Origin: an uncultured Pelagibacteraceae bacterium
Lineage (GTDB): Bacteria; Pseudomonadota; Alphaproteobacteria; Pelagibacterales; Pelagibacteraceae
Direction of reading: 5' to 3'
Assembly: GCA_902636075.1 (NCBI GenBank)
Contig: CACPQM010000011.1
Coordinates: forward strand, 1-38,702
Length of the DNA: 38,702 nt
The notes under the pieces are model-generated. The model had not been told where the DNA came from, did not search any database, and saw nothing but the letters and a program-made list of their open reading frames with translations. A program made the translations under genes and the position numbers. Shown here in pieces: positions 35,984 to 38,702 of this stretch. Each line of letters starts with the position of its first letter. The first letter of the stretch is position 1.

Positions 35984-36910
35984 CTATTTATTACCTTTTG
36001 GATCAAAGGGATAATCCCAAGCATCTCCGCCAATTTTTTTGGATATACCTGAATAATCTGTCTCGCTATCACCCCCTTCACAAAATTCATTAAATATGTC
36101 TAAGGCATGTTTTCCTAGAGGTGTTGATGCGTTTACTGACTTTGCAGCGTCATTTGCTAATTTTAAATCTTTAGTCATCATAGCTGCAGAAAAACCAGGT
36201 CTATATTTATTATTAGAAGGAACGCCATCTGTTAAATTTGGCAGCGGTGTATAAGTTGACAATGCCCAATTATTTCCAGAGGCATTTTTCATAATTTCAT
36301 GAACTTTTTTTAAATCCATCTTTAGTCTTTTTGCTAACATCAATGCTTCTGATGCTGCTATCATTGAAATTCCTAAAGACATATTATTACAAATCTTTAC
36401 TCCAACTCCACTTCCTTGTGGTCCAGCATGTAAAATTTTTTGCCCCATAATGTCCATTAATGGTTTCGCTAAATTTACAGCTTCATCATCTCCACCAACT
36501 AAAAAATTTAATTTACCTATCCTTGCTCCCATTACACCCCCAGTAACAGGTGCATCTATCATTTTTATTCCTCTATTTTTTGCTTCTTTGCCAAGCAGTA
36601 ATGAAGTCTCAATATCAATGGTTGAACAGTCTATTATTAATGCATCTTTTGAAATTTTATCAATTATGCCCTTATCTCCTAAAAATAATGATTTTACATG
36701 TTTGCCTTCAGGTAACATTGAAATTACAAAATTTGCACCTTCAAGTACCTCATCTAATGTGTCAACCACATCTAAATTAGCTTCTTTTGCTTTTTGAATC
36801 ATTTCTGGTGAAACATCAAAGGCTTTAACTTTTTTACCAGCCTTAACTAATTGATCTGCCATGGGATTACCCATATTTCCTACACCAATAAAAGCTATTT
36901 GATCTGTCAT
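35984..36910 (-). CDS. mmsB: 3-hydroxyisobutyrate dehydrogenase family protein
   Basis: A 308-residue beta-hydroxyacid dehydrogenase with the full signature set: GVGNMGNPMA Rossmann motif (9-18), substrate loop DAPVTGGVMGA at 119-129, and catalytic K172 in GSGVGVKICNN. The intact DAPVTGG loop is closer to true 3-hydroxyisobutyrate dehydrogenase (valine catabolism) than the paralogue at 26441-27295. It lies 2 bp after the aldehyde dehydrogenase gene in an operon with a short-chain dehydrogenase, so its substrate may be a related hydroxyacid. The gene symbol is a family-level guess. Confidence 0.86.
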   Translation of the reverse strand: MTDQIAFIGVGNMGNPMADQLVKAGKKVKAFDVSPEMIQKAKEANLDVVDTLDEVLEGANFVISMLPEGKHVKSLFLGDKGIIDKISKDALIIDCSTIDIETSLLLGKEAKNRGIKMIDAPVTGGVMGARIGKLNFLVGGDDEAVNLAKPLMDIMGQKILHAGPQGSGVGVKICNNMSLGISMIAASEALMLAKRLKMDLKKVHEIMKNASGNNWALSTYTPLPNLTDGVPSNNKYRPGFSAAMMTKDLKLANDAAKSVNASTPLGKHALDIFNEFCEGGDSETDYSGISKKIGGDAWDYPFDPKGNK

Positions 36911-36912
36911 AT

Positions 36913-38430
36913 TTAACTATCTATATTTGATTTTCCTCGATTAATCAAAACCGTTTTACTTTGTGTAAAATGATTAATCATACTATCAAATGCATACTCT
37001 TTTCCTAAGCCACTCATTTTTAAACCGCCATAAGAAACATTTGCTCTAGGCGCCACACATTGATTCACTTGAACAAAACCTGCCTCAATTTCCTCAACAA
37101 ATTGTAAAGCTCTAGATAAATTTTGTGTCCACAATACTGCTGACAATCCAAATGGCGTGTCATTTGCACTATGCATTACTTCATCAAATGTTTTAAATGG
37201 TATCGCACAAGCAACTGGACCAAATATTTCTTCTTGACAAACTGGAGAGCTTACTGGCACACCTGACATCAATGTAGGTTCATAGAAGAAACCATTTTTA
37301 TAATCACCACCTGTTATTTGATTGCCACCATGTACAACATTAGTTGTAGAGTTTTTTTTGGCAATATCCATATAATGTAAAGTTCGTTTCAGTTGTTCTT
37401 CAGAAATAATTGCTCCAATGTCAGAACTTTCATCTAGGGCATTACCCATTTTTAATTTACTTAATTTTTCAACAGCTCCTCCCAGTACTTTATCGTAAAT
37501 TTTTTCCTGAATATAAACTCTTGAACCTGCAGTACATGCCTGTCCTTGTCGAGTATATCTCATTCCGTCAATAACCCCTTGAATTGCAATATCTAAATCT
37601 GCATCACTCATTATTATATTTGGATTTTTTCCTCCAAGCTCTAAAGTAACTGGACATAATTTAGGGGCTGCTTTTTGTGCTATAATCTTTCCTACTGTAA
37701 AAGATCCAGTAAACGTTACTTTTCTTACTTTTTCATGAGTTACCAGAGGTTCGCCACACTCTTCTCCATATCCTGAAATTACATTTAAAACACCTGGGGG
37801 AAGTTCTTGTTGAAATATCTCTGATAGAAGAAGAGCACAAAATGGAGCTTGTTCAGCTGTTTTTAAAACAACACTATTTCCTGCTACAATAGCTGGAGCG
37901 ATTTTTGCTACTGTTAAAAATAATGGCGCATTCCAAGGGACGATTGCACAAACAACCCCAATTGGATCTCTAGTGGTATAATGAATACTATTTGGAATAT
38001 TGGTTGGATAATTTTCTCCTTTTAACTCTCCAGACAAACCAGCAAACATATTTGTAAGTTCAATGGAGGCACCTGTTTCTGGTATGGCCTGTGTTCTTAA
38101 AGCATTACCTGTATCTAATGATAATAAAGTTTCTATTTCAGTCTTTCTTTCCTCTAATCTTTTTGCTCCAGCAGCAACCATTTTTCCTCTTTCCCTTGCT
38201 GGTATTTTTTTCCATTCTTGAAAAGCTTTGTGCGCCGACTCAACTGCAATATTAACATCATTTTTATCACATTGAGGAGCAGAACCAATACTTTCACCTG
38301 TGCTTGGATTTAATACTGGTATTTTATTTTTTGATTGAGCAGATACTAATTTGCCATCAATTAAAATTTTATCCGTTAATCGTTTTGCATTAATAAGCGC
38401 TTGTTCAAAATTTTTTTGAAAGTTACTCAT
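36913..38430 (-). CDS. NAD(P)-dependent aldehyde dehydrogenase
   Basis: A 505-residue ALDH-superfamily enzyme that oxidises an aldehyde to a carboxylate. Catalytic residues are visible: N167 (VPWNAP), K190, general base E264 (LELGGKNPN) and nucleophile C299 (GQACTAGSR). Length and motifs fit the betaine-aldehyde/non-specific ALDH group rather than CoA-acylating methylmalonate-semialdehyde dehydrogenase. Its ATG overlaps the upstream SDR gene by 8 bp and it precedes the 3-hydroxyisobutyrate dehydrogenase by 2 bp. The substrate is not deducible from the sequence. Confidence 0.93.
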   Translation of the reverse strand: MSNFQKNFEQALINAKRLTDKILIDGKLVSAQSKNKIPVLNPSTGESIGSAPQCDKNDVNIAVESAHKAFQEWKKIPARERGKMVAAGAKRLEERKTEIETLLSLDTGNALRTQAIPETGASIELTNMFAGLSGELKGENYPTNIPNSIHYTTRDPIGVVCAIVPWNAPLFLTVAKIAPAIVAGNSVVLKTAEQAPFCALLLSEIFQQELPPGVLNVISGYGEECGEPLVTHEKVRKVTFTGSFTVGKIIAQKAAPKLCPVTLELGGKNPNIIMSDADLDIAIQGVIDGMRYTRQGQACTAGSRVYIQEKIYDKVLGGAVEKLSKLKMGNALDESSDIGAIISEEQLKRTLHYMDIAKKNSTTNVVHGGNQITGGDYKNGFFYEPTLMSGVPVSSPVCQEEIFGPVACAIPFKTFDEVMHSANDTPFGLSAVLWTQNLSRALQFVEEIEAGFVQVNQCVAPRANVSYGGLKMSGLGKEYAFDSMINHFTQSKTVLINRGKSNIDS

Positions 38431-38702
38431 TATCTAATTCACCTCTTCTAACTTTTGAAGAGAGCCACCCACCATCAATTTTAATTTCAGATCCATTTAT
38501 AAAATCAGAATCATCACTTGATAAAAATACTGCTGCTCCAACTATATCTTTTGGTTCTCCCCATCTACCTACCACAGTTTCTTTTCCCCAGGCTTCGCCA
38601 TGTGTTGGATCTTCAGCATATTTTTGATTAAATGAGGTAGAAATTAAGCCTGGACAAATAGTGTTTACATTAATATTTTTTCCAGTTAGATCGACAGATA
38701 AT
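38423..38702 (-). CDS. Short-chain dehydrogenase/reductase (partial, N-terminus outside window)
   Basis: The last 93 codons of an SDR oxidoreductase run in from the window end. The frame shows NVNTICPGLISTSF (the PG motif after the active site), a middle GRWGEPKDIVGAAVFLSSDDSDFINGSEI region and the GG C-terminal IDGGW motif, all standard for classical SDRs. The Rossmann glycines and the YxxxK active site lie outside. Its stop overlaps the aldehyde dehydrogenase ATG by 8 bp (ATGAGTAA), so it belongs to the same operon. Confidence 0.9.
   Translation of the reverse strand, partial: LSVDLTGKNINVNTICPGLISTSFNQKYAEDPTHGEAWGKETVVGRWGEPKDIVGAAVFLSSDDSDFINGSEIKIDGGWLSSKVRRGELDNE

Noticed and set aside
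36450..36797. Plus-strand open frames opposite the 3-hydroxyisobutyrate dehydrogenase gene
   Set aside because: They are fully contained within a gene with all catalytic motifs intact and have no recognisable domain.

Overview
This is a very AT-rich, gene-dense bacterial window with almost no intergenic space. Protein sequences, gene order and composition all point to an alphaproteobacterium of the SAR11 clade (Pelagibacterales). That assignment rests on recognition, not on a database search. Genes overlap by 4-8 bp or sit within a few bases of each other. Three tRNA genes are packed between protein genes, and I see only one strong rho-independent terminator in 38.7 kb.

Region 1 (1-19.7 kb, all minus strand) reads from high to low coordinates. 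It holds the complete 14-subunit NADH:quinone oxidoreductase operon nuoA-nuoN with no inserted genes. It continues without a visible break into a short biotin ligase (birA), type III pantothenate kinase (coaX), RNase J (rnj), prolyl-tRNA synthetase (proS), and the lipoprotein-export ABC genes lolC and lolD (lolD cut by the window edge). A TATAAT box with a well-placed Shine-Dalgarno sequence lies just upstream of nuoA.

Region 2 (19.7-25.9 kb, minus strand) is a protein quality-control block. In transcription order it is tRNA-Leu(TAG), trigger factor, clpP, clpX, lon, tRNA-Val(TAC), tRNA-Asp(GTC), then nuoA. The nascent-chain chaperone and two ATP-dependent proteases are therefore physically linked, with tRNAs at both ends.

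Region 3 (26.0-29.3 kb, mixed strands) holds small housekeeping genes: a DUF1289 Cys-rich protein overlapping a 56-residue membrane protein, a 3-hydroxyisobutyrate dehydrogenase-like enzyme, a family 5 Fe-S uracil-DNA glycosylase, a YbgC-type thioesterase, a 45-residue membrane peptide and an exported DUF3047 protein.

Region 4 (29.3-38.7 kb) is accessory uptake and catabolism. It contains an NCS1-family permease followed by a zinc alcohol dehydrogenase, a divergent EamA exporter, a complete TRAP transporter (dctP, dctQ, dctM), and a catabolic trio of SDR (partial), aldehyde dehydrogenase and 3-hydroxyisobutyrate dehydrogenase. The TRAP genes have the clearest regulatory architecture in the window: a promoter, a perfect 17-bp palindrome at the expected transcription start, a strong Shine-Dalgarno, and a 14-bp terminator hairpin between the binding-protein gene and the membrane genes.

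I do not see a CRISPR array, insertion sequence, prophage, toxin-antitoxin pair or obvious new defence system. The best leads are the dctP operator and intra-operon terminator, the unassigned catabolic cluster, the minimal BirA, the lysine-rich tail on trigger factor, and two conserved-looking small membrane proteins.
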